A DNA stretch of 64,000 nt, taken from the NCBI GenBank assembly GCA_963575745.1, contig CAUYUJ010018050.1:1-64000 (forward strand). Direction: 5' to 3'. Shown piece after piece: positions 55,402 through 64,000 of the stretch. Source of the stretch: Prorocentrum cordatum. Taxonomy: Eukaryota > Sar > Dinophyceae > Prorocentrales > Prorocentraceae. The number at the start of each line of letters is the position of its first letter. The stretch's first letter is position 1. The notes under the pieces were generated by a model that was not told where the DNA came from, did no database searches, and was given only the letters and a program-made list of their open reading frames with translations. Position numbers and translations under genes: made by a program.

Positions 55402-56811
55402 CCTTCCAGCAGCGCTAACTTAGTATCTCTTATGCGCTACTTACGTGATATTGAATAAACGAATAGTAGCCAGCGTGACCCCTGAACGCCGATGTCTTGC
55501 CATCCACGCGGTGCAATCTAGGCGGTGCAACGCATGCTATGCAACCTAGGTAGTGCGAGCCACGCGGAGCAGTTCATGCAATGCACAGCAACGCCAAGCA
55601 ACGCTAAGCAGTGCAAAGCAAGGCAACGCAAAGCACAACATGGGCTAGAGTTGGCTCCGGGCACCCAAGATGTAGCCTGGGAGTTGTGTTCTGGGAACAC
55701 GAAGAGCACAAAGTGGCCTACAGTTGGCTCCGGGCACTCACGATGTGGCCTGGGAGTGGTGTTCTGGCAAGATGCATCGTGATTCCGGACAAGAGTTTCG
55801 CACTTTCCAACGTTGTGATTTTTTGCGTCCTAGCCTGGCTAAAACGAAACGAACATGAAAGCAACGAAGTGCGATAGGGTTACAGCTTTCCAACGTTATG
55901 AATGCCTTTTTGGAGCACTGGTGCAGGACTTCCTCACCAAAAACGACGCCGTTCGTAACGTTGAAGTTTCTTGCATAAAGAATATTTGAATATTCTTATT
56001 TAAGCATTTCCAACGTTACGAACGGCGCCGTTTTGTGCGGAAGTCTTGCACCAGAGCTCAAAAACGGCATTCGTAACGTTGGAAAGTTGCAACCCTATCG
56101 CACTTCGCGGCTTTCATGTTCGTTTCGTCCTAGCCAGGCTAGGACACAACAAATCAGAACGTTGGGAAGTGCGAAACTCTTGTCCGGAATCACGATGCAT
56201 CTTGCCAGAACACCATTCCCAGGCCACATCGTGAGTGCCCGGAGCCAACTGTAGACCACTTTGTACTCTTCGTGTTCACAGAACACCACTCCCAGGCCAC
56301 ATCTTGGGTGCCCGGAGCCAACTCTAAGCCATTTTGTGTTTTGCTTCGCGTTGCTTTGCATTGGTGAGACCCCTGAGACCTACGACACCTATCGGTCCTG
56401 TGGGACCTGCGAAACCTGCGAAACTTGTGGGACCTGTGAGACCTACGACACCCGAGGAGCTTACAATACCTGTGGGACCTGGGGGACCCCTGTGGCCTGT
56501 GGGACCCGTGGGACCTGCAAGACCTGTGGGACTGGTGGGACCCGCAACACATGTGGGACCTGCGGGACCAGTGGGACTTGTCTGACCTGCGACACCCGTG
56601 GGACCTGGGGGTCGTTTGTGGTCCGTGGAACCCGGGGGCTCCTGGGAGCCATCGAAAAGCAACGCGTGAATTGCGACAGCATTTGAAGGGTGGCAGATAG
56701 AAGCGAAAGCGTGTCGGAAAAATCGTGCGAGGTAAAGTATTTGTCTTGGGGCCCGTGTACGCGTAGTCTTAGTAGTAGTCTTTTTGTATTGAGGCCCGTA
56801 ACACGAATGGC
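55402..56811. repeat. Hairpin unit B3
   Basis: Same order as B1 and B2. The last 150 bases carry many single-base insertions relative to the others (for example extra T or A in the tail). Confidence 0.8.
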
Positions 56812-57989
56812 AGCATTCAGCAACGCAACTTAGTATCCTTATTGCGCTCTTACGTGTATGAATAAAACGAATTGTAGCCAGCGTGGCCACTGAACGCCGA
56901 TGTCTTGTTCTTGCCATCCACGGCGGTTTTTGCAATCTAGGGCGGTGCAAACGCATGCAAGGAAACCTAGGTAACGCGATGCCACGCGGAGCAGTTTCAG
57001 CAATTCACAAGCAACGCAAGCAAAGCTAAGCAGTGCAAAGCAAGGCAACGCAAAGCACAACATGGGCTAGAGTTGGCTCCGGGCACCCAATATGTAGCCT
57101 GGGAGTTGTGTTCTGGGAACACGAAGAGCACAAAGTGGCCTACAGTTGGCTCCGGGCACTCACGATGTGGCCTGGGAATGGTGTTCTGGCAAGATGCATC
57201 GTGATTCCGGACAAGATTTTCGCACTTTCCAACGTTATGATTTGTTGCGTCCTAGCCTGGCTAGGACGAAACGAACATGAAAGCCACGAAATGCGATAGG
57301 TTTACAACTTTCCAACGTTATGAATGCCTTTTTGGAGCTCTGGTGCAGGACTTCCTTACAAAAACGATGCCGTTCGTAACGTTGGAAATTTCTGATGAAT
57401 CTTGCCAGAACCCATTCCTGCATTCCCAGGCAACATCGTGAGTGCCCGGAACCACTGTAGGCCACTTTGTGCTCTTCAGGTTCCCAACACCACTCCACGG
57501 CCACATCTATGATTGCCCGGAGCCACCAAGCCATGTTGTGCTTTGCTTCGCGTTGCTTTACATTGTTGAGACCTCTGAGACCTGCGACACCTGTCGGTCC
57601 TGTGGGACCTGCGAGACTTGCGAAACTTGTGGGACCTGTGAGACCTACGACACGCGAGGAGCTTGCAACACCTGTGGGACCTGGGGGACCCCTGCAGAGG
57701 ACCTGTGGGGCCCGTGGGACCTGCAAGACCTGTGGGAAAAGTGGGGCCCGCAGCACATGTGGGACCTGCGGGACCAGTGGGACTTGTCGGGCCTGCGACG
57801 CTCGTGGGACTTGGGGGTCGTCTGTAGTCCATGGAACCCTGTGGGGCTCCTGGGAGCCAGCCGACGCAACGCGTGAATGCGACAGGCATTTGAGGGTGGC
57901 AGAAGCGAAGCGTGTCGGAAAATGTGCGAGCTTAACGTAGTCTTGGGGCCCGTGACAGCGTAGTCTTGGGGCCCGTGACAGAATGGCAG
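56812..57989. repeat. Hairpin unit B4, shortened
   Basis: It lacks the AT-rich loop and part of the right arm (jump near 57390). It keeps the 9-bp GGGACCTGYG repeat and the CAGAATGGCAG end. Confidence 0.8.
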
Positions 57990-58229
57990 CCGTGGATGTA
58001 AAAAATTAACGCGAAACCCATCCGTAACATTGAATTCCGCCATTCAAAGATATGGAACGCAAGCTAGGCATGAACGGCCCCAGGTTGAAAAAAATGTTTC
58101 CGTGTTTCGCGTTTATTGTTTACATTTTCGCGGGCAGCTGGCGATCTTGCCCTACCTGGAACTCGCGGCCTTTGAATGGCGAAATCCAATGTTATGAATA
58201 AGTTTCGCGTTAATTGTTTACATCCACGG
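57990..58229. repeat. Foldback element M, copy 3
   Basis: 240 bp with the CCACGG right end, followed by TA and unique DNA. Confidence 0.9.
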
Positions 58230-58316
58230 TATTATTCCCTCCGTCCAGGGGGCGAACTCCGGGGGGCGAACATGAAGTTCTTGCTGCTCTCTTGGCTTTG
58301 TGCTGCTCTTGTCCAG

Positions 58317-58633
58317 GGAGCGAACGTGAAGTTCGACTTCGGAGCCGACTCCTCGAGCCAGGGCGAGGGCGAGGGGGGGCCCGAAGAATAAGGGGCCGCA
58401 GGGGCCATCGTCCCCGCGGGGGCGGGGTCTCTCGCGGCGGCGGCGGCGGACCTTGGGGCTCCCGGCGCAGCTCCCCCGCCGGCAGCCGGGGCTGCCAGGG
58501 CTGCCTTCACTTCCGAGGACAGCGAGGCCTGGAGGCGCCAGTCCGCGTACCTGAAAGTATGCGCGATTTGCAGCGACGACACCGCGATGGACATCGAATG
58601 GTTCGAGACGGCGGCCATGGACATCGGCGGCAG
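58317..58633 (+). CDS. Exon with CxxC motif, unknown protein
   Basis: It follows GCTCTTGTCCAG and reads GANVKFDFGADSSSQ, reaches an in-frame TAA at 58389, then continues in the same frame. That part has an Ala-rich stretch, TSEDSEAWRRQSAYLK, VCAICSDDTAMDIEWFE and AAMDIGG. It ends phase 2 at CAG/GTTGTC (58634). The TAA would be removed if a very short GC-AG intron (about 58366-58402) is used; otherwise this copy is broken or starts later. Splicing to 59605 is phase-compatible and joins CAIC with CNIC. Confidence 0.5.
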
Positions 58634-58799
58634 GTTGTCCGGGAGGAAAGAAAATAAATCGACACCTTGGTTTTCGGGGCGGGCGAAACGGGGGATTGGG
58701 AAAGGGGGGGGCGATATCTGCCGCGCGCAGCCCGTTTCCTCAGCGTTGGAAGCGCTGCGCCCGAAAAGAAGCTGCATGCAGGTGCTTGGCTGCCCCCCC

Positions 58800-59545
58800 C
58801 CTTTCTTGAATCCTAATTTCGCCCACCCCGATGCTCGTCTGGGCCGCGCCCTAGCGCCCCCGCCCCATGCCAGGCAGCGTTGGGTCGGGGTTCCGCGCCA
58901 CTTTGAGGGTGTATGTCTGATTCAGAACCAGCGGCGCAGGGCCCCGGCGGCAGAGGGTACCGGCCCTTCGGGGCACGCGCTGCTCACCGTCGGTCTTGTC
59001 GCTAGGTCGTGTTCAAAGGCGGCAAAGGGAATCAGCGTTTCGGGGGGGCTTCGTCGCCACGGCTGGATCCGCCTCAGATTCTCGACCGCGCCCTAGCACC
59101 CCCATGCTAGGCAGCGCTTGGTCGGAGCCCCGCGCCACTTTGAGGGGGCATGTCTGATTCAGAACCAGCGGCACAGGGTCCCCGCGGCAGAGGGTACCGG
59201 CCCTTCGGGGCACGCACTGCTCACCGTCGGTCTTGTCGCTAGGTCGCGTTCAAAGGCGGCGAAGGGAATCAGCTTTTTTGGGGGGTCTCCGTCGCCACGG
59301 CTGGGTCCGCCTCAGATTCTCGACCGCGCCCTAGCAGGCCTATGCAAGGCAGCGCTGGGTCGGTGCCCCGCGCCACTTTGAGGGGGTATGTCTGATTCAG
59401 AACCAGCGGCACAGGGCCCCGGCGGCAGAGGGTACCCGCCCTTCGGGGCACGCACTGCTCACCGTCGGTCCTATCGCTAGGTTGTGTTGAAAGGCGGCAT
59501 GGGGTATCAGCCTTGCCGGGGTTAGCACTGCCGCCTGTCCGCTCG
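58800..59545 (+). repeat. 237-bp tandem repeat, three units
   Basis: GCAGCG at 58874, 59111 and 59349 marks units sharing CGCGCCACTTTGAGGG, TGTCTGATTCAGAACCAGCG, GGCAGAGGGTACC and GCTCACCGTCGGTC. They lie in the inferred intron 58634-59604. A partial copy is at 18165. Confidence 0.9.
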
Positions 59546-59604
59546 TTTGGTTGCGTTGGAACGCATGGCATGAGTTTGGAATTGATTCCCATTTGCCCCA
59601 TCAG

Positions 59605-60004
59605 GATGGTAGCTGCACCGATCGGGAACCTGTGCAATATCTGTGGAATTGCGCTGGAGGGGTGGCCGCTCGAGATGGGCACGGGGCAGGGCAGGGCCGA
59701 GCTGATCCTCAGGTACGAGAGGTCTCCAGGCTTCAAGCTGGAGGTGGACAGGGCGCGTGGCATCGTGAAGAACGCGAAGCTTCGGATGTACAAGGACCAG
59801 ACTGTGCACACGGAGAAGGGGGTCGACTTCAAGGTGTCGATGCGATGCGCCTTCGTTGAGGAGGCCGATTTCAAGAGTTTCTTCGATATGGGCCCCAAAG
59901 AGCTGGACATGCCAGTGCAGGAGATGACGGCCCCCATCGATCGCAAGGCGGATGGCGTTCTGCTGCGCCTGGTGGACATCCCGGCTGCGCTGCCGCACTA
60001 CGAG
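59605..60004 (+). CDS. Exon with CNIC motif, unknown protein
   Basis: Acceptor CATTTGCCCCATCAG/G. The frame reads MVAAPIGNLCNICGIALEGW, GRAELILRYERSPGFKLEVD, RMYKDQTVHTEKGVDFKVSM, RCAFVEEADFKSFFDMGPKE and LLRLVDIPAALPHYE. It ends phase 0 at GAG/GTGGAG (60005) before a (GAC)n tract. Strong G/C wobble and mixed globular composition support real coding. With the upstream exon it forms CxxC-x(~30)-CxxC, a plausible zinc-binding pair. The family is not recognised. Confidence 0.65.
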
Positions 60005-60849
60005 GTGGAGTTCACGGCTTGGACAGCGACGACGACGGCGACGATAACGACGACGACGACGACGACGACGAGGGCGACGGCAAGCGGCGGCGACGGCGAC
60101 AACGACATGAGACATTTTGCAATGCAATTGTTGCGTTTGTCCAAATATCCCTTTGGTTGGGATTTCGTTTTGAATAGAGCGCAATGGAATCCGCCCCGCC
60201 CGCCCTTCCCGCCCTCTCCCTCCTCCCACCCCCGACCCTCCTCGTCCTTCTCCCCCCCTCCCCCTTCCCTTTTTGTCGTCCTTCTCATCCTCCTCCCTCT
60301 GTCTTCACTCTTCATTCCCCGCCCCACTTGGTTGGGGTCTCGTTTGGAATAGAGTGGTCGCGTGTCTTCTCCCCCCCAAGTCCTCCTGCCCTCTCCCCCC
60401 GGCCCCCTCTGCTCCCTCCTTTCCCCTGCTCGCGTTGCCGGGGAATGCGATTAGCGACGCTGTCGCCACGTGCACGGGCTTGAGGTCCTCGCCGTCCCCG
60501 GGGATGCGGGGGAGCTGCGCCCGGCGCGTGGGAGAACGCCTGCTGTTCTTGGTCCCGCCCCCAATCTCTCCCTCTCAACCGGCCTTTTCAAACCGCCTTC
60601 CAAAACAACCTTCTTGAAGCAAGCCGGCGCAGTAGAACAATATATACAGTGGCGCTGCCACGCGATTCCGCCACCGCGCTCGAGCGGGCGCCCTGGGGGG
60701 GGGGCGGGCGCCGGGAGGGGGGAAAGGGGGGGGCGCTGAACGGCCTTCCCTTTATTTCGCATTTGGGCACAAATTTTCTGGTTGGTCACAGAAATGGTGG
60801 CCAGAGGACACATTATCGATGTAGTCCATCCATCGCCCCCATCGGGGGC

Positions 60850-61560
60850 TCAGCCGAAAGCCCCAGTGCCGCCGCCCGCATGCGTCGCGCACACTCAATT
60901 CGGCACGCCCCTCACACGTTTCGTGGACCCATACGGGGCTCCACCGCAGGCCCCAGCGCCGCCGCCCGCATGCGTCATGCACGCCCAATTCGGCACACCC
61001 CTGACGCGTTTCGTGGCCCCATAGGGAGCTCCACAGAAGGCCGCAGCGCCGCCGCCCGCACGCGTCGCGCACACCCATCGCGGCACACCCCTCACAATTT
61101 TCGTGGCCCCATAGGGAGCTCCACCGAAGGCCCCAGTGGCGCCACCCGCATGCGTCACGCACACCCATCTCGGCACACCCCTCACAAGTTTCGTGGCCCC
61201 GTGGGGAGCTCCACCGAACCCCAGCGGCGCCGCCCGCATGCGTCACCTACACAAAATTCGGCACACCACACGTTTCGTGGCCCCATAAGGGGCTCCACCG
61301 AAGGTCCCAGTGGCGCCGCCCGCATGCGTCACGTACACCCATCACGGCACACCCCTCACACGTTTCGTGGCCCCACAGGGAGCTCCACCGAAGGCCCCTG
61401 TGGCGGCGCCCGCATGCGTCACGCACACCCCATTCGGCACGCCCCTCGCAGGTTTCGCGGCCCCATAGGGAGCTCCACCGAAGGCCCCAGTGCCCCAGTG
61501 GCGGCGCCCGCATGCGTCACCCACACCCACCCATCTCGGCACACCCCTCACTTGGACTCC
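60850..61560 (-). repeat. 90-bp satellite array, minus orientation
   Basis: GGAGCTCCACCG-type anchors recur at 60939, 61029, 61119, 61209, 61293, 61383 and 61473, giving 90-bp spacing except for one 84-bp unit. Each unit holds CGCATGCGTCACGCAC, CGGCACACCCCTCAC and GTTTCGTGGCCCC. Ninety is divisible by three, so frames stay open on both strands. It is the reverse complement of the 19320-20400 family. Confidence 0.9.
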
Positions 61561-61751
61561 CCTGGGGGGCTGCAAAAGCGTGCGACCGCAGAACCAGGGC
61601 TCCCGTGGTGCAGATCGAGGCAAACTGTTGCCAACAGTTTGCAAAACGTACCACCATCAAAAACAGAATTGCCAAATTTGTGCATTTCAATTTCGTATTC
61701 TCGATTTTGCGAACGGCGCGATCGTCACCTGGTTGCTGAACGTACTAGCAG

Positions 61752-61948
61752 TGGTCGGCCACGGCGCTCATGGGGCCCGTGCGCAGGGGCCTGTGCGACT
61801 CCAGGAAGCCTTCTGCGCTATATTGCAGGCGCGCGCGAAAATTGATGACGTCAATGAGCCAATCTTGATGTTTGTGGGGCGCGCGCCTCGATCTCGATTG
61901 GCCAGGGCGGTCGCCACGGCGAGGCTCTCGTTCGAGACCCACCCTTGG
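61752..61948 (+). CDS. Candidate exon, unknown protein
   Basis: It follows ACTAGCAG and reads VGHGAHGARAQGPVRLQEAF, CAILQARAKIDDVNEPILMF, VGRAPRSRLARAVATARLSF and ETHPW. It ends phase 0 at TGG/GTGAGG (61949). Coding texture is good and the donor strong; the acceptor lacks a long pyrimidine tract. Confidence 0.45.
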
Positions 61949-62149
61949 GTGAGGCCTGCGACACTGCCGGTGGGCTCTGGTGAGCCTTAGCGTCGCTGCT
62001 TGTCCTAACAAAGGAGACACGTTGCTCCGCGCTCCCCCGCAAGGAAGCCGGGGCGCGGCGGGGGGGTGTTGCGGGGCAATCCAAGTGGCCATATGGCGCG
62101 TCGCGCAGCCACCCAGACCATGCTTTGTAGTAATTGCTCCGCCGACGCC

Positions 62150-62430
62150 GCACATGTAAATCCTCCTCCTTCTCCTCCTCCCTTCTCCCTCCCGCCTCCT
62201 CCCTCCTCCTCCATCCTCCTTCGCCTCCAGCCCCCCTCCTCCTCCTCCCGCCCTTCCCCTCCTCCTCTTCCTCCTCCTCTCCCCTCCTCCTCCTCTTCCT
62301 CCTCCTCCCCCTCCCTCCTCCTCTCCGTGCTCCTCCTCCTCCTCCTCCTCCTCCTGCTCCTCCTCCTTCTCCTCCTCCTCTCACTCCTCTTCCTCCTTCT
62401 CTTCCTCCTCCTCCTCTTCATGCTCCTCTG
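62150..62430 (+). repeat. (CTC)n tract
   Basis: CCTCCTCCT with interruptions over about 280 bases, like the pyrimidine-rich introns elsewhere. Confidence 0.9.
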
Positions 62431-62433
62431 GGG

Positions 62434-62690
62434 GTGCATTTCGACCGAAACTTCAAAGCGGATCCAGCCGCGTCCACGAGGGCGCCCCGGGCCAGTGCGC
62501 CAGGCGCGCCACGCGCGCCAGGCGCGCCAAGTGCGCCGAGTGCGCCAGGTGCGCCGTCTGCGCGGGCCTGGGCCTGGAGCCCCGTGGGAAGCGCCAGGGC
62601 CGCCAACCCCTTGGGGGCCATCCCTTGCTCGGGCCCCCTGGGCCCCACAAGCCCGGCAGTGGTGCCTTGCGAGGGCCACCTGTGGCCCAG
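62434..62690 (+). CDS. Candidate Ala/Pro-rich exon
   Basis: After the CTC tract a frame reads VHFDRNFKADPAASTRAPRA, then GAP-rich nonapeptide-like repeats (GCGCCAGGC words) and SARAWAWSPVGSARAANPLG. It has no clear donor. It could be repeat composition only. Confidence 0.3.
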
Positions 62691-62729
62691 GGCCTCACCC
62701 GAAATTGTTGTTGACAGATTCGGTCATTC

Positions 62730-62985
62730 TGTGTTTCGTGGTGGCACCAATAACGGGCATCAATATACAGATTGGGTAATTCTGTGTTTCGTGGTGGCAC
62801 CAAAAACGGGCATCCATATACAGATTGCCAACCAATCTGCATATGCGGGGGACCCAAGCATCTGCAGGTTGCCAATTAATCTGTATATGGAGGGGAGGAA
62901 AGTCATATACAGATTACCAACTAATCTGTATATTGGGGGACCCATGCCATATGCAGATTCCCTAATTCTGTAGATGGGGACCACC
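62730..62985. repeat. Hairpin-rich repeat with ATATACAGATTA cores
   Basis: A 59-bp direct repeat (TTCTGTGTTTCGTGGTGGCA, twice) leads into several inverted pairs. Among them is ATATACAGATTA / TAATCTGTATAT, with a 5-base loop at about 62910-62940. Confidence 0.8.
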
Positions 62986-63059
62986 GTGGCCAACGCGTGC
63001 TCCTCATCTGTAGATGGAGCCCTTGGCCGCCAAGGGGGTGTTTCAGTGGCGGCGGAAGG

Positions 63060-63460
63060 GCGACCGGGGGGGAGGAGGGGGGAGGGGGGGCACACGCAGA
63101 CGGAGGAGCGCAAGGGAGGGAGGGAGGTAAGAGGGAGGGGGAGGAAAGGGAGGAGGGGGGTTAGGGGGGAGGGGGGAAGGGATGAAGGGGGGAGGGCGGG
63201 GAGGTAAGGAGGGGAGGTGAGGGGTGGGAGGGGGGGAGGGAAGGTAGGGATGACGTGGGGATTGAAGAGAAGGAGCAGGGAGAAGAGCGGGATGAGGGGG
63301 GGGGGGGGGGGTGGGAGGGGAGGGGAGGGATGGGAGGAGGGATGAAGGGAGGCAGGGGGGGGGGGATGAGGGGAGGTTGGGGTGAGGGGGGGGGGAGGGA
63401 TGGGGGGGGCGAGGGAGGTGAGGGGAGGGAGGAGGCCAGGCGCGGCCAGGTGGGAGATTT
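63060..63460 (+). repeat. G/A-rich GGGAGGGG tract
   Basis: About 400 bases of GGGGAGGG-type sequence with G runs up to 12; G-quadruplex-prone. Confidence 0.85.
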
Positions 63461-63617
63461 TCAGGGTCCGACCCTTCATCGCCCCCCTCCCCCCACTCGC
63501 GTCCACCGATGCCCCTCCTTCCATCTCTTCCTCCACTTGCTTGCCGCGCTCCTCATCATTCTGCTCCCCCCCTGCTGCTGTTCCTCCGCCTGCCTATTTT
63601 TGTTTGTTTGCGCGCAG

Positions 63618-63758
63618 TGCACCACAGACGTCGCGGAGTTGCGTCGCGCTTCGGCCGCTCGTGACAATGCGCAGCAACTCTGGTCGCCCATGGCAGGGCT
63701 GCAAACGGCCACCATGCGTGTGCGCATGCCAACATGGCGGGGGCTGCCCTCCCGATGA
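63618..63758 (+). CDS. Candidate 3'-terminal exon, unknown protein
   Basis: A pyrimidine tract ending GTTTGTTTGCGCGCAG precedes a phase-0 frame CTTDVAELRRASAARDNAQQ, LWSPMAGLQTATMRVRMPTW, RGLPSR, TGA (63756-63758). Acceptor quality is high. It may be the last exon of the gene with the four-cysteine module. Confidence 0.5.
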   Translation, partial: CTTDVAELRRASAARDNAQQLWSPMAGLQTATMRVRMPTWRGLPSR

Positions 63759-64000
63759 AGCTGCCCGGCCAAGTCGCGGCGCAAACCGCCCGGGCCCGCG
63801 TGCGCGCGCGGGTGTATATTGGAGCGCTTGCCTGATCGCAATGCGCTTAACCACGCTGCGCGCGCCGACAAATAAACTTGGGCAGTGCAGGCAGCGAGGA
63901 AGCGCCTCGCGCACACCACGCACATGTCCACAATCTTCACGAGCGGTTGTCGGCAAACAAATTCGCCGAACTTGTTTTTTGCGATGGGGGTTCGTGGAAG

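Larger units (their letters stand above)
52152..58229. mobile_element. 6.1-kb composite repeat element M-B-B-M-B-B-M with TA on both sides
   Basis: Three 240-bp foldback copies (M) alternate with pairs of 1.2-1.4-kb hairpin units (B). The outer ends are M termini CCGTGG...CCACGG. TA stands immediately outside on the left (52150-52151) and on the right (58230-58231), as expected for one insertion with a TA target duplication. Joining the flanks gives a pyrimidine-rich stretch ending CTCCGTCCAG before GGGGCGAAC, so the insertion appears to sit just upstream of a 3' splice site. No transposase is present. The pair M-B-B has itself been duplicated (period about 3010 and 2830 bp). Confidence 0.8.

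Noticed and set aside
60649-61845. 398-residue plus-strand open frame over the 90-bp satellite
   Set aside because: The unit length is divisible by three and both strands stay open; only the short exon at 61752-61948 looks coding.

Overview
Eukaryotic nuclear DNA, most probably from a dinoflagellate; Prorocentrum is only a guess. This is inferred from several things. GC is high with strong C/G wobble bias in the clearest exons. Long introns carry extreme CT/CTC tracts and GT-AG or GC-AG borders. Coding sequence is sparse, lying between satellites and microsatellites. Acidic/basic low-complexity proteins are common, one with a KRPAAA patch. Cytosine-methyltransferase genes and non-LTR retroelement remains are both present. 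No operons, tRNA, rRNA or CRISPR were found.

Layout. 1-8.5 kb: element A, a non-LTR retroelement whose left end is cut by the window. It has a 41-residue-repeat ORF, then endonuclease, reverse transcriptase, Cys-His motif and RNase H remnant, a third ORF, and a 3' module ending in (CT)n. It is broken by two impure poly-T tracts and two in-frame TAGs. 8.5-12 kb: microsatellites and local duplications. 12-15 kb: candidate plus-strand exons and a 29-residue-repeat gene, with a GC-AG intron made largely of a foldback element. 16.8-19 kb: a multi-exon C5-cytosine methyltransferase, frame-broken by a 17-bp tandem duplication. 19.3-22.4 kb: satellites. 22.6-24.2 kb: a second, divergent cytosine methyltransferase with one in-frame TAG. 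24.8-29.5 kb: a phase-consistent three-exon gene for a ~1172-residue protein of unknown function, preceded by a decayed copy of its 5' end. 30.9-36.6 kb: minus-strand exons for charged proteins. 38.9-40.3 kb: a satellite built from a 20-bp palindrome. 43.7-49.7 kb: element B, related to A but lacking endonuclease and RT. 50-51 kb: short repeats and a perfect stem-loop. 51-63.8 kb: plus-strand exons, among them a spliced four-cysteine module. They are separated by a 6.1-kb composite M-B-B-M-B-B-M element with TA on both sides, a 237-bp repeat and a 90-bp satellite.

The main theme is introns colonised by foldback DNA. Three independent introns or putative introns hold inverted-repeat elements of different design, the largest sitting just before a candidate 3' splice site. 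Exon borders were set by hand from reading-frame continuity and splice phase. They are models, not confirmed transcripts.
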